Below are positions 24,243-34,565 of a stretch of DNA of 64,000 nt, one piece after another. The stretch comes from Talpa occidentalis (Eukaryota > Chordata > Mammalia > Eulipotyphla > Talpidae). The number at the start of each line of letters is the position of its first letter. Positions within the stretch are counted from its first letter, which is position 1. Location of the stretch: assembly GCF_014898055.3 (NCBI RefSeq), contig NW_023601104.1, forward strand, positions 79,281,106 through 79,345,105. Reading direction: 5' to 3'. The notes beneath the pieces are model-generated. The model was not told the DNA's origin. It did no database searches and saw only the letters and a program-made list of their open reading frames with translations. The position numbers were made by a program, and so were the translations under genes.

Positions 24243-27200
24243 GTAGGTGAGGCCGACTGCCTGCGTGGGGTCAGCCAGGGGCTTAAGGTGGCTTCAAGGA
24301 CTCACCCTGGGAAAGAGCCAGAGGGGTGGAGGTGCACACGCAAGGGTAGGTATGTTGGAGGGGGAGTGCAGGGCACCCACATAGCTGCCTCCTTGGGCTC
24401 GTTAATAAGCAAGGGGAAGCATAGATCCTCCTCAGGGTTGTGGCAGTTCTGTCCTGTCACCGTGTTTTTTTAGGAGAAGCCTCTCATTATGTGAAAGTGG
24501 GACTGGAGTACACAAAGCCCTTGTCCACTCAGAGACGAGCCCAGGGGTGTCGACTTCAAGTTCACCCATGTGTGTCCAGTGAGCTGTTGCAGTGGGGGGT
24601 CCCGGGGCACCTGGCACATTGTCTGCACATACAGGGTCTTCAACAAGACTTCATATGGCCTTTTCATCATATTCTCGGGTGGAAAGGCAGGTAAGGTGTT
24701 CTCCTCCTGCCTAATCCGGCCTGGGGTCCTACCAGCCCTGGGGAGGGTCTGGTTTGGAATTTGAGGAGATCTGCTGGGGGTACAGTCGTGCGTGTGGTGC
24801 CTTATTTGTTTTGGGCTTGGGCACACGCTGCACGGTCACTTCACCATTGCCACGGAGGAGGCCACAGCAGCCGAGGACACAGAGCCTCGCCGCTGAGAGG
24901 TTTTACTTTACTCTTGTTGATGGAGCTCTCTTGACTTAGATATCTGTGCACACATAAAGGGAAAATAGGAGCCAAATAAATGGCCTGTGGCAGTGACAGT
25001 TTTGTCACAGCCACCACCTGGGTAGCAGGGACTGAGACCATGGAGGTCACACCTGCTTTCAGAGATGTTAAGTTTCAGGAACTGGGGGTCTGTGCGTTTT
25101 AGACTCGGTTAAACAGAAGTTACCTTAAGCATTGGTACACTTTCAAATTTGCTTTGAAATTACGTTTTATGGATTATGTCAAACTTGCCCCCCAGAAGCA
25201 CTTAAGTGTTTAAGAAGAACTTCCTGAACATCAGGCCTGTGCCTGAGGCTTGTGCATTCTTGGGGACCCATGTTGCTCACAACTGGTAATCCTGAGTGCA
25301 CACACCTGGGTAGGGGGGTGACACTTCAAATCCTGCTGTGTCACTTGAAACCCAAAAAGAGACATGACCCCACTGTGTGGGGACTGGCATTGCAGGTTGT
25401 CAGGCTCTTACAGGTGAAGTCTGAACGTTACTGTTTGCTGCTATCAGGAGGGGTTCTGGGCTTCAGCTTCACATTGGCAATTGTTTTCATTTTTCAATGT
25501 CTATCACCTCAACTTGTTTAAGTTGACTTAGGAACAGTCATCAGCCTGAGCTAGGGAGATGTTGAGAGGAAGAAAGTGCCTGACTGTCCAGACAGTTGAG
25601 CTGACCCATGAGTGAGCACGTCAGTGGGAGGTCTCCATACCAGGGGCCACTCGGGCCCTCTCCCTGGACTCAGCCCCCTTGTACCTCATTTATGGGCTGC
25701 ATTTGTCTCATTTGGTCCTAAGTATCCTGTAAAGTAGGTGTGACCAGCATTCCTTTTCAAAACTGAGAAAATGAGTGCTTTCCTGAGCTCTTCCCACTAG
25801 GGGCACTGCCCCCAGATGGAGCTCCTGGTCCCTGAGCTGCTGCAGGACCAGCCCAGAGTGGCTCAGAATTCAGTCCTCTCTGACTCTGTGGTGCAAGCAT
25901 CTACCAGCAGGTGGCACAGTGGAGCAATACATAACTGAGGTGCTGGCATCGACTTTAATTCTAAATCAGAAATTCTTTAAATTAATGTGAGTGCGGGACA
26001 TATTGAGGAAGTTAGACAAATTGTCTGCTCTGATAAGACTCTAAATTAAAGGCCATGGAGTGTAGGGTTGGAACTAGAAGAGACTTAGGAGATCTCAAAG
26101 GAAATAATGACTCTAGTGTTGAGGGCTTTTTGCTATGAAAAAGTTGTTTTCGTTCTTTTTAAACACATCCTGCCAGCAGAGGTTATCTCAGATGTACAGA
26201 AATGATTGGGGAATTCTTCAAACAGGCTTTCTCACTAAGCAGGCCAGAAACATCGCTCTTTCAGAGCCCTTTGAAGAGGAATTGGAGCCGAGCTATCAGG
26301 GAGCCTGTCATTAAAATGGGTGAGTAAGAAAAGCTGGGTCCTAATTAATACATGTTTTAATTATTTAACACATTGACGTTGAGAAATAGTCTAAGCCACT
26401 GTCTCCCTGAACAATGTCTCATTCTCTGCACATGCTGCATAGCTAGAGCCTGGGCACCGCCATGCCCTGAGTTAATTATGGGGCCTAGGCACCAGTGACT
26501 CTTGGTCCCATGCTGATCTGGGTGGCAAGTGCTGTTTGCCTCCCCTGGGACGGACGAGGTCTGCTCCTAACTGCATTTAGCTGATGTAGAGTCATTTAAG
26601 TCATTTGTTGTTGTTGTTCATTTTATTTATTTGGTTTTTTTTTTTCTTCCTCTTTTGGGTTATCCGGGTGATAACAATTTAGCAACTCAGTGCAAAAAGA
26701 GTCCCTTTTTAAGAAGCAAAAGCAAGGACAAGGACAAGTCTCCGACAGCCCACCCAGCTCTCTCTAAACGCCTGTGGTTCTGGTCTTCCTCTGACATCAC
26801 ATCCTCTCCTAACGAGCCTCTCCCTTTCTCAGAAATTGGAGATTTCTAATACTTTTCCTCTGTCATGTCTTCATCACTTAACCGCCACCATTTCTGAAAT
26901 TCAAACAAACAAACAAAAAAGGCAAAAACAGTACCTAAAGGCCAGATGACCTTAGTGGACTCTCCCCCCGACCCCGTTGCAAAGACAAGCTTGAAGTAGC
27001 CAGCTTGGACTCTGATTCCAAAGGAGAAGATGAGTGGTCTCACCCTCTGGACTGCCCCTCCCGTGCAGTACAGTTGTAGGGGAGCCGGGGACCCCCTGTG
27101 CGCAGGGCCCGGGCTGGGATGTCCTGTTGAGTAAGTGCAGGGCTGTGGCCTCCTGCTCCTGCCCGCGGCAGGCTTGCGCCCTTCTGTGAGCACCTGCTCG

Positions 27201-27382
27201 TGTTGCTCTGTGTCCTGCAAAGTGCAGTCTCTGCCAGCGGAGCTTTGTTGTTTTGAAGCAGCTAAGTTTAATCCTGCTGCCTTTGTCTCTGTCAAGTGCT
27301 GAATCGTTGGCTTTTGTCGTAAGTCCCCTCTTTTGATGCCTTCTCTGTTTGGAAGGATGTTTTGCTCCGTTCAAGCATTTTC

Positions 27383-27687
27383 TTTTTTTTTTTTTTTTTT
27401 TAAAGTTTTTTATTTATTTATTTATTTGTTTGTTTGTTTATACATGCACTGGGTACAGTCAGAAGCGCGGGAGGGTGAGAGAATTCACCAGAGCCAGAGC
27501 GGGGAGCAGAGCAGGCAGAAGGACCGAAGTACACTGCTGAGGGGAGCAGCGGGCGGCAGGAGAGGTCTGCGCGCCATGTGGGACCCTCCTCCGGTGGCTG
27601 GGGAGCAGCCAGGGATCGAACCGGCACCGCAGAGGCCGCGGGCAGCTTCGCAACCCAGTGCTCAACCGCTGCGCCACCGGGGAGGCC
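27383..27687 (-). mobile_element. tRNA-derived SINE, very recent, in a CCDC88C intron
   Basis: A reverse copy with a long poly-T tail and ATTT/GTTT units. It has a clean body and a head complement TGCGCCACCGGGGAGGCC. A perfect 16-bp target duplication CCGTTCAAGCATTTTC flanks it (27367-27382 and 27688-27703). The intact duplication and long tail point to a young insertion. Confidence 0.97.
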
Positions 27688-29003
27688 CCGTTCAAGCATT
27701 TTCAATAATGGGATTGATGCTGCTGAGCCAGAGTCCAGGCCGGAATGAAGTGACTACTGTCGTTGTCTGACATCTCGGATGCTGAAACTAAGCCAGTTGA
27801 GGACAGGAAGAATGTCCTTGAGGGGACATGCGGGTCCATCGTGGCCTTTAGCTACTGTAGTTTCCACCTCCCCCATTCTTGTCCCATCCTGACCACGCCA
27901 CGCCTTCTCCCGCTGTGCTTGCCCTGGATTGACATTTCCACTTAAATTATCGAGAAGGAAAAATGATTATCAGTACTGTAACTGGAAAACCAGTGTTACC
28001 ATAAAAATTAATAATAGCTGCTAAGATGTGGAAGTTGGAGGGTGTGGTGCTGACCCTGTCCAAGCCTCGCCGCAGGGCCCCCCCCCCCAACCCCTGCATG
28101 CTGTGGGCGCGTGCTGTCCTCTGCCATCCTGTTAATTGTCGTCTATCTGCGCCTCTCTCTGCTCCTCCTCCTAACCTCACCTACCGGAGTCTGTCCCCGT
28201 TCATCCCACCAGACATGAATCGTGCTTCTTGTCAAGGTTCTTTCCCAATCCAAATTTTCCCTTGATTTCAGGTTGTAATATTTGGGCGCCTCCCAGGGCA
28301 CAGTGCGTCCAGTCCAGGGGTGCTGAATCCCGGCTGCTGACCTGGTTCTGGGTCCTCGGGTGCCGGGACTGGGTCTTTGTGCCCAGCGTGTCCCAATGCT
28401 GAGGAGCGCCCGCAACAGTGTTGTTAGGCTGTGTTTGGGGAGGATTTGCTTTTTGGCTTTTTGTTTTTCATTCAATATTGATGATGGCCACATCCGTGGT
28501 AAAATATCTCGCGACTGCAGAATAGGACAGGAGGCCAGGCCAAGAGCCTCTCTCCCTGCAGAGATTAAGGCCTCTTAAATCACTGTCAGGACGCTGCTTC
28601 TCAAATCACAAGTGAGCTGGGTGGCAGGACGCACACCCTGGACATTCAGCCCCTGTGACAGGTCCTGAGCAGGCATCTGCCAGGAAACAGGACTTTGAGT
28701 GACAGGCATGTAACCTAGCAGGTATGTCTATCGTTACTATGTCGGACTTTTTAACCAACGTTTTGTTTTGCTTCTGGATTTCTGTTTTCTCCCAGCCAGT
28801 ATTCGAGCCAGGGCTAGCCCTTAGGGGACTCCACCCAGGCCTGCAGCCTGACCCTTCCTGTGTCTGACCCAGCCAGAGGCATGGCTACCAGCTTTGCCCT
28901 GCGCTCCGTGTGCCCTGCTGGCTTGCCGCCAGGCCTTGGTGTGGTCTCCCAGCCTCATCCGGGATTTTGCAGCCCCATTTCTCCATGTCCTTCTCTGCCC
29001 CAG

Positions 29004-29100
29004 GCCCCGGGGACCTAAAACCAAAGCTGGGGTCCCCACATGGAGGCAGCCTCGATTGCATGGAGGCCACACCAGCTATCTGCTGGACGTGGGCGCAGAG
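29004..29100 (+). pseudogene. CCDC88C: CCDC88C exon block 4, remnant
   Basis: The acceptor TGCCCCAG ends at 29003. GPGDLKPKLGSPHGGSLD follows in the frame set by block 3, matching the start of the next DAPLE exon. Similarity fades after about 29065. The family continues with a long Ser/Thr/Asn-rich segment that I cannot find here or anywhere before block 5. The only nearby donor-like site is AG|GTGACA at 29101, which is weak. The end coordinate is therefore tentative. Confidence 0.7.
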
Positions 29101-30597
29101 GTGACACAAGGGCAGTCCCTGTGCCCAGGGCTCCCTGGCCTAGCAGGACAATGGGGGCAGGCTGGCCAGGTGGGGAGACTGCGTGCTGCGGGGGTGAGGA
29201 CCTGGAAGGGTGGGCTAATGGGTCCCTATAAATGGAGAGCAGGCGCAGCCACGTTCAGGCAGGCACAGGGCAGCCAGGAGAGCTGGCTCCAGCTCATGTC
29301 ACCAAAAAGGTTGACTTCCCCCGGAGGGGGCGGGGTGGGGGAGGTGTAAACTTGAGAGAAGTACGAGAACAGAAGGGAGAGCAGATGCCCCGCTCCTCCT
29401 GCACATGAGCAAAGTGAAACAGGCTACTCCTCCACCCCAGGCCCTGTGTTGCAGCCCTTCTCCTCTGGGCCCCTCCTTTCCCAGCCCCCCTCTAGGTAGA
29501 CTGTCATGGCCCAGGCCGGGGTCTTCCTTGTGTGTTCAGGAGGTTTAGCAGCTGTCAGGGGGAGCAGCACCCCATTCATCTGTTTTCTGGACTGGCGTGA
29601 GATCCCTTTGTCAACAAGGTTGTTTTAATCCACAGCCCTAGACAGAATAAAAACAGGTAGTGAGTGTTGTCATCTAGGATATATGCTCGCCCAGCACTCG
29701 GCTGGTGAAGCCAGGCCCTCGGGGAGCATATAGAAAACCCCCCAGTCCATCCTTTGTAACATGGGCTCCTTGGAGAAGGCAATTTGGTCCGAGCCATCCC
29801 TGGTCATTGGACTGCAGGGTAAAGGCTGCTTTTTCCTGCAGTGCCCCAGCCAGGTAGCTCAGAGAGCTGCAGAAACGCGTCCAGCGGCAGCGCACCACTT
29901 CCCCTGATAGGTAAGGCGGCCTCATCCCTCTGAGCCGTTAGAGTGCATTTGCATCTTTGACTCCAGGCTCAACTTGTTATTAGGTACAGTGATAAGACCC
30001 CCAAGTGCAGGCAGCCCGGCTGCTCACTCCCGGGAGGGTGAGTGGGTTTTGGTTCAAATTCCACCGGGCCCGCATCCAGGCCACGTCGCTCTTGAGTGGG
30101 GGGTGCAGCTGTCGGCCAGCCTTCCCCTCGGTCAGGACATAGTGGATAGTTTTGACTCTTTCCTTTTGGTGTTTTATGGTGCAGGTTCCCTGTGTTTGAG
30201 AAGCTGATGGGTGCTCTCTCCAGGACCTAAGCTCTGAGGTGTTTTCAGAGATGTTCTTAGCCCTCTGCTTGAATACCTGGATGTAGCAGGTGCTAAAGAA
30301 ACCTTTACTATCTGAAAGGGTGGGCATCATGAGCCTGGTGCCTTACAGCTACAGTAATTTAAACTTTAGCCAAGGCTTTTCACTTTTATCTCAGGTTATT
30401 TTGTTTGTAAATGCCAGAGTGAAATTTTAAAGGGTTCTTTAATTTTCTTAATATCCAAGACCCCAGCCCAAAGAAATGAGCCCTGGGTTCCCAGGCGGGT
30501 CCTCTCCGATGGAGGGGAGCAGAGGCAGCCCGGAGCATGCCGGCCACGGCAGGGAGACTAATGTGTGTTCCTCTCTGTCACCCATCCTGGCCCCCAG

Positions 30598-30880
30598 GTT
30601 TGGCTGACCAGCAACACGGCAGGTCTGAGAGCTTCAGCAGCGAGGACCTGATCTTCAGCAGGGACAGGGCCACTCTGCCCTGGGATACCAGCACCCCAGG
30701 ACGCACAACCCTCAGCGACCATGAGTACCCCCTGCCCTGGAATGGGCCTCTACCCCCGGAGGGCTTCCAGAAGAGGAGTGTGGCTCAACCCCATGCCAGC
30801 ATGCGGCCCTGCTCAGCATCCGTGAGCAGGGAGATCTGGAGGAGTTTCTGGAGGAGAGCAATCGGGGCTCCCCCATCCCC
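30598..30880 (+). pseudogene. CCDC88C: CCDC88C exon block 5 with frameshift
   Basis: The acceptor GGCCCCCAG ends at 30597 and the donor CCCC|GTGAGT starts at 30881. The frame reads [20 protein letters not shown] through [14 protein letters not shown] and MRPCSAS. The expected continuation LEEFLEES is present but in a different frame: after GAGATC near 30830, several bases are missing relative to the family. The first frame therefore runs on as an unrelated tail into the intron. Confidence 0.88.
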
Positions 30881-32383
30881 GTGAGTGCCCTGGTTATCCA
30901 GTCCATCAGGACTGTAGGTGGAACCTTGGCAGCAAAGTCCCAGTGGGAGGGTGACCTTCCTCTGCAGCCAGCCCCCCCCCACCAAGACTTCCTCCATCTG
31001 TGAGGGGTAGACCCTTGTTCCAGCCTGAGGGTGAGGGTGCTGTGTGGCCAGCATACTTGCAGGGGTAGGGTTGTTGCGCGCTGGGTTTTGGAGCAGAATC
31101 CTGAACACCCACTTAACCGAGCTCTCACCAGCAGAGGTCAGCAGATATTTTCTGTGAAGGGCCTGTTGGCAACTGTCTCTGACATTCCCGACCACAGTCT
31201 CGTTGCAGCTACTCTGCTGTTTCATCGGGATGGCAAAGACCAGCAGCTGGGCATGACTGTTCCAGAAGAACCTTCATGGTGGACACTAATGTTTAAATTT
31301 CATATAATTTCCACGTGCTGCAAAAGATAATTCTTGAAAAAAAATTTTTTTAAATCATGTGAACATGTAAAAGCAATTCTTTGCGCGCAGACCATACAGA
31401 AACATGTGGCTTAGCTGGGATGGGCCCAGCTTTCATATGCTGATGTCTGTTCCACAACGCAGCCCCCAGACCCGGCCTGAGTGAGGACGCCCTACAGCGT
31501 CTCGGTTTGGCTTTTCTGAACCACATGTGGGTGTGTTCTCACTTGTCCAAATTCAGTAATTGTTTGGTTATTGAATGGGTCTGTCTTGCAGTTGACACCT
31601 TTAAAGGACTTTCCATGCTTCAATGATGGATTCTCATTCCCTTTGAGAACAATTGAACTTTCTCCAGCCACGTAGTGAAGTCTGTGACCCGCATGAATAG
31701 GCCACAGTGACAGATAACACAGAGTATTTGTTCAGTGGCTATTCGCTGAGCACCTGCTATGTGTCAGGCAGTGGGAGTGGTGCCTGCTCTCAGTCCAGCT
31801 CATCAGCAGGTTTCTTTCCCATCCTGGCATGTGGCTTATGGGGGCCCCTGGTCCCTGTGCAGCCACACCCTTCTGCAGGGCAGCCTCTTCCCACTGCCTC
31901 TTCCCTTTCTTGGGTCAGGAGAAGGCGGTGGGCAGCTGTGAGGGGCCTGAATGTGGTCAGCTCTGGTTTTCCTTCCTCTCTGTGGCACAAGACAAAGCCC
32001 TTGTGAAGTGTCAGGGCATGGTGGAAGGATAAGGGAGAGAGGGTCCGGGCCTTCTAGTTCGCTGTTGCCTCCTGCTCTGCTTGGTGGGGAAGTGAGAAAT
32101 AGATCGAAACTGGGGGACAGCCTGTGGGAAGCTGCTTCTCCTCTTCATCGGTCTCTTTGTAAGGTGGAGTCTTGGGGTGGGGGTTGCCTGGTGGTGTGTG
32201 GGCTCTGCCTGACTTATGGTGAATGTGGTGTAGGTGATGTGAGGCCTTGATGTGGCCAGGCAGGTGCAGGAGACTTCCGTCCTGGCCGTGTGGGCCTTGC
32301 TGGAACAGCTTGGGTGAGGGGAGGGCTCTTCCAGGACTCCCCAGTCTTAATACCGAGTCTCACTTCTCTTCTCCTTTCTGTAG

Positions 32384-33354
32384 GACACTCCCAGTTGCCG
32401 GGATAACCTGCTAAGTGACTACTTCAGAAAGGCTAATGAGGCCCCCACCACCGGGGGCCAGCCAGGACTGCCTTCCAGGAAAGAAGGGGCCAAGATGCCC
32501 ACCAACTTGGTTGCCCCCCACATCAAATTGGTTGTCAACACCTCTGAGGGGAAGCTGCTGAAGCCTGGGCAGTACGTGAAGCCAAAATTTCATGCACGCT
32601 GAGGCTGAGGCCCTACCCAGTGCCCCTACCAAGTAGACCCAGCCTCCCCAGAGCCTGTCTCTGGGCAGACCCCAGCAGGCCACCAGTCAGAACACGTCCT
32701 TGAGCCAGGCCTTCAGCCTGGCCTCAGCAGACCTTCTCCGGGCCAGCGGGCCAGAGACTTGCCAGCAGGAGTCCCCTCTGAAGCCAGGGGGTCCTGAGGT
32801 CTCGGGCAGCCAAGAACCTGGCAGCCACACTCTGCAAAGCCCCACACCGCCAAACTCCCACAGCTTGGCCCCGGAGTGGACCCCACTTGTGGAAAAGGCT
32901 GGAGGCTCCGGTCAGGGCCGGGCCCTCGCAGCCGGCCACTGGACATGAGGTGCTTCTCACTGGCTTCCCGCAAGGAGGAGAGGCTGGCCCTCCTGCAGCA
33001 GACCGCCACTGCCCCAGCCATTGCCATAGGAGGGGTGGGGGCGGCAACCCTCAGCTCCAACCCGTCTTACCTGGCATGGTCCCAGCTGCCAGGACTAAGC
33101 CCCAAACTCCCATGCACGTGGGCGAGGTGGCCACTGTTACCCCCGTCCGGGTGGGGCTCAGCCTCTCAGAGGGGAATGGGGCCCTGGTACAGGGCCACAC
33201 GGAGAGGCTTGCTGCCAAGAGCTTGGGGAGGTCTCCCAACATGGCCCCCCATGCCGGCCGGGCTCATGAGGACTTCAGCCAGGGGAGCATGCCAGCTTCT
33301 CCGGAACTGGACAGGGACCCGCAGACCATGTGGTATGAGTACGGCTCTGTGTGA
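32384..33354 (+). pseudogene. CCDC88C: CCDC88C last exon block, several frameshifts, PDZ-binding tail present
   Basis: The acceptor TTCTGTAG ends at 32383. The first segment reads [20 protein letters not shown] and continues to [11 protein letters not shown], then a frame change leads to TGA at 32600-32602. Homology resumes in other frames: [18 protein letters not shown] from about 32700, [10 protein letters not shown] and [18 protein letters not shown] from about 32915, then TKPQ...[18 protein letters not shown] through to WYEYGSV and TGA at 33352-33354. At least three frame changes are therefore needed. The family C terminus is a PDZ-binding GCV for Dishevelled; here it reads GSV. Confidence 0.9.
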
Positions 33355-34565
33355 GCGAGTGGCCTGGGCTGAAACTACGAACGCCTCTGACCACGCTGCC
33401 CGCCCACTCTGTCTGCCTGTGGTGCTGAGAAAGGGACTTGGAATGAGGAAAGGAGTGGTTCCCCACAGTTCTACTGGTTTTGTTAATGAAACACTGTGCC
33501 AAGCCCTCAGAGAATCACTCTCTCTGGTGAATGACATGTCTTCCTTACCTGTAAGTAGCCTCCAGCAACTGTTCTTTTCAATAGCTCCACTTTTCAACAA
33601 ATCTGGGGACTTTAGCAACCCCAGAGCAGACATTATTAGAGTGCACCTGGTGGAACACTCATCGGCAACCTGCTGACGTCCAGTGTCTGGGTGTGTGCAT
33701 ATGTGTGTACATATGGCCCCAGCACTCTGCAGATTCCACTCCTTCCAAAAGCCATGGGCTCCTGGGAGCAGCCCAGACTGGCCAGCCCACAAAGGTCTTG
33801 AGGGCCATGGTGGACCCCAGAGTCAGACTGGCTGGCTGATAAAATCCTGACATTCCTGGCATCCCAAACACTTTCCTGTACCTCCAGGGCCAAGGTTGCC
33901 TTCAGGCAGGTGGCCGTCGGCTTCGGCATTTTCCTCCCTCCAGCAGTTGGACTCTGGACACTGTGTGCTGGGTTCTGGGACCACATGGTGGCCTGTCTTA
34001 CCCTGGCACGCTTGTCTACAAACACTGGATCTTCTAGGCCTGGAGGGGAGTGGTGGGAGGGGGCAGGGAGGAGCCCCCTGCCCCACCCTCCTCCTGGCTA
34101 GTGTACAGCTGGGACGTGTGTGCAAGAGTGAGATACAAGCTCGATTTGTCACATGGCTACAGCTCCCACCTCCCCTGCCTCAGATGAGATGTCTTCTATA
34201 GAAATCAAATTTCTCTTAATCTACACACTCACATGGAATCACTGTCCTTTGTAGGGTCTATTTATGTTGCACTGGGAGCCGTTCTCTGCTCTCCGGAATC
34301 GTGCTGCTGCTTTGTTCTCATCAGGCTCCTGATACCCTTTATTGCTTCAGTAAAGGTGCTCTTTCTGGATGTAACTAAACCTGGTGATTTTGTTTGTGAG
34401 ATGTCTCTTTTTTTCTTTTGATTTAAAGTACTGAGAAAGACATGGGAGACCTCTGAATGTCAGCAAGACCCGCTGGGGGAGGGCTCTGGGTTGTGTATTC
34501 AACAGCCATTTGTTCTGGAGCACAAGGACGGGATTGTAATAAAGTGGAGTGGAATGGAAGCGAGT
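33355..34565 (+). other. CCDC88C: CCDC88C 3' UTR remnant with poly(A) signal
   Basis: Sequence after the terminal TGA runs without recognisable repeats to AATAAA at 34538-34543 (GGATTGTAATAAAGTGG). A GT-rich context follows about 20 bp later, which fits a cleavage site near 34560. It is assigned as 3' UTR by position only. Confidence 0.55.

Larger units (their letters stand above)
20144..34565 (+). pseudogene. CCDC88C: CCDC88C (DAPLE) 3' region, apparently inactivated; exons and introns retained
   Basis: Six blocks match consecutive C-terminal exons of CCDC88C, a Dishevelled-binding scaffold and non-receptor activator of G proteins in non-canonical Wnt signalling. They run from the end of the coiled coil to the C-terminal PDZ-binding tail. 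Acceptor and donor sites flank most blocks, so this is not a processed copy. Lesions seen are: a TAG at 22772; no recognisable match for a long serine-rich segment between blocks 4 and 5; a frameshift in block 5 near 30830; and a frameshift leading to TGA at 32600 plus two more frame changes near 32900 and 33060 in the last exon. Synteny with GPR68 in the same orientation suggests the native locus. A partial duplicate, or assembly error for the indels, remains possible. No earlier exons are recognised at 1-20143. Confidence 0.85.

Noticed and set aside
20144..33354. Processed (retroposed) CCDC88C copy
   Set aside because: Introns of 1.2-5 kb and splice sites are retained and there is no poly(A) tail at the end of a joined cDNA.
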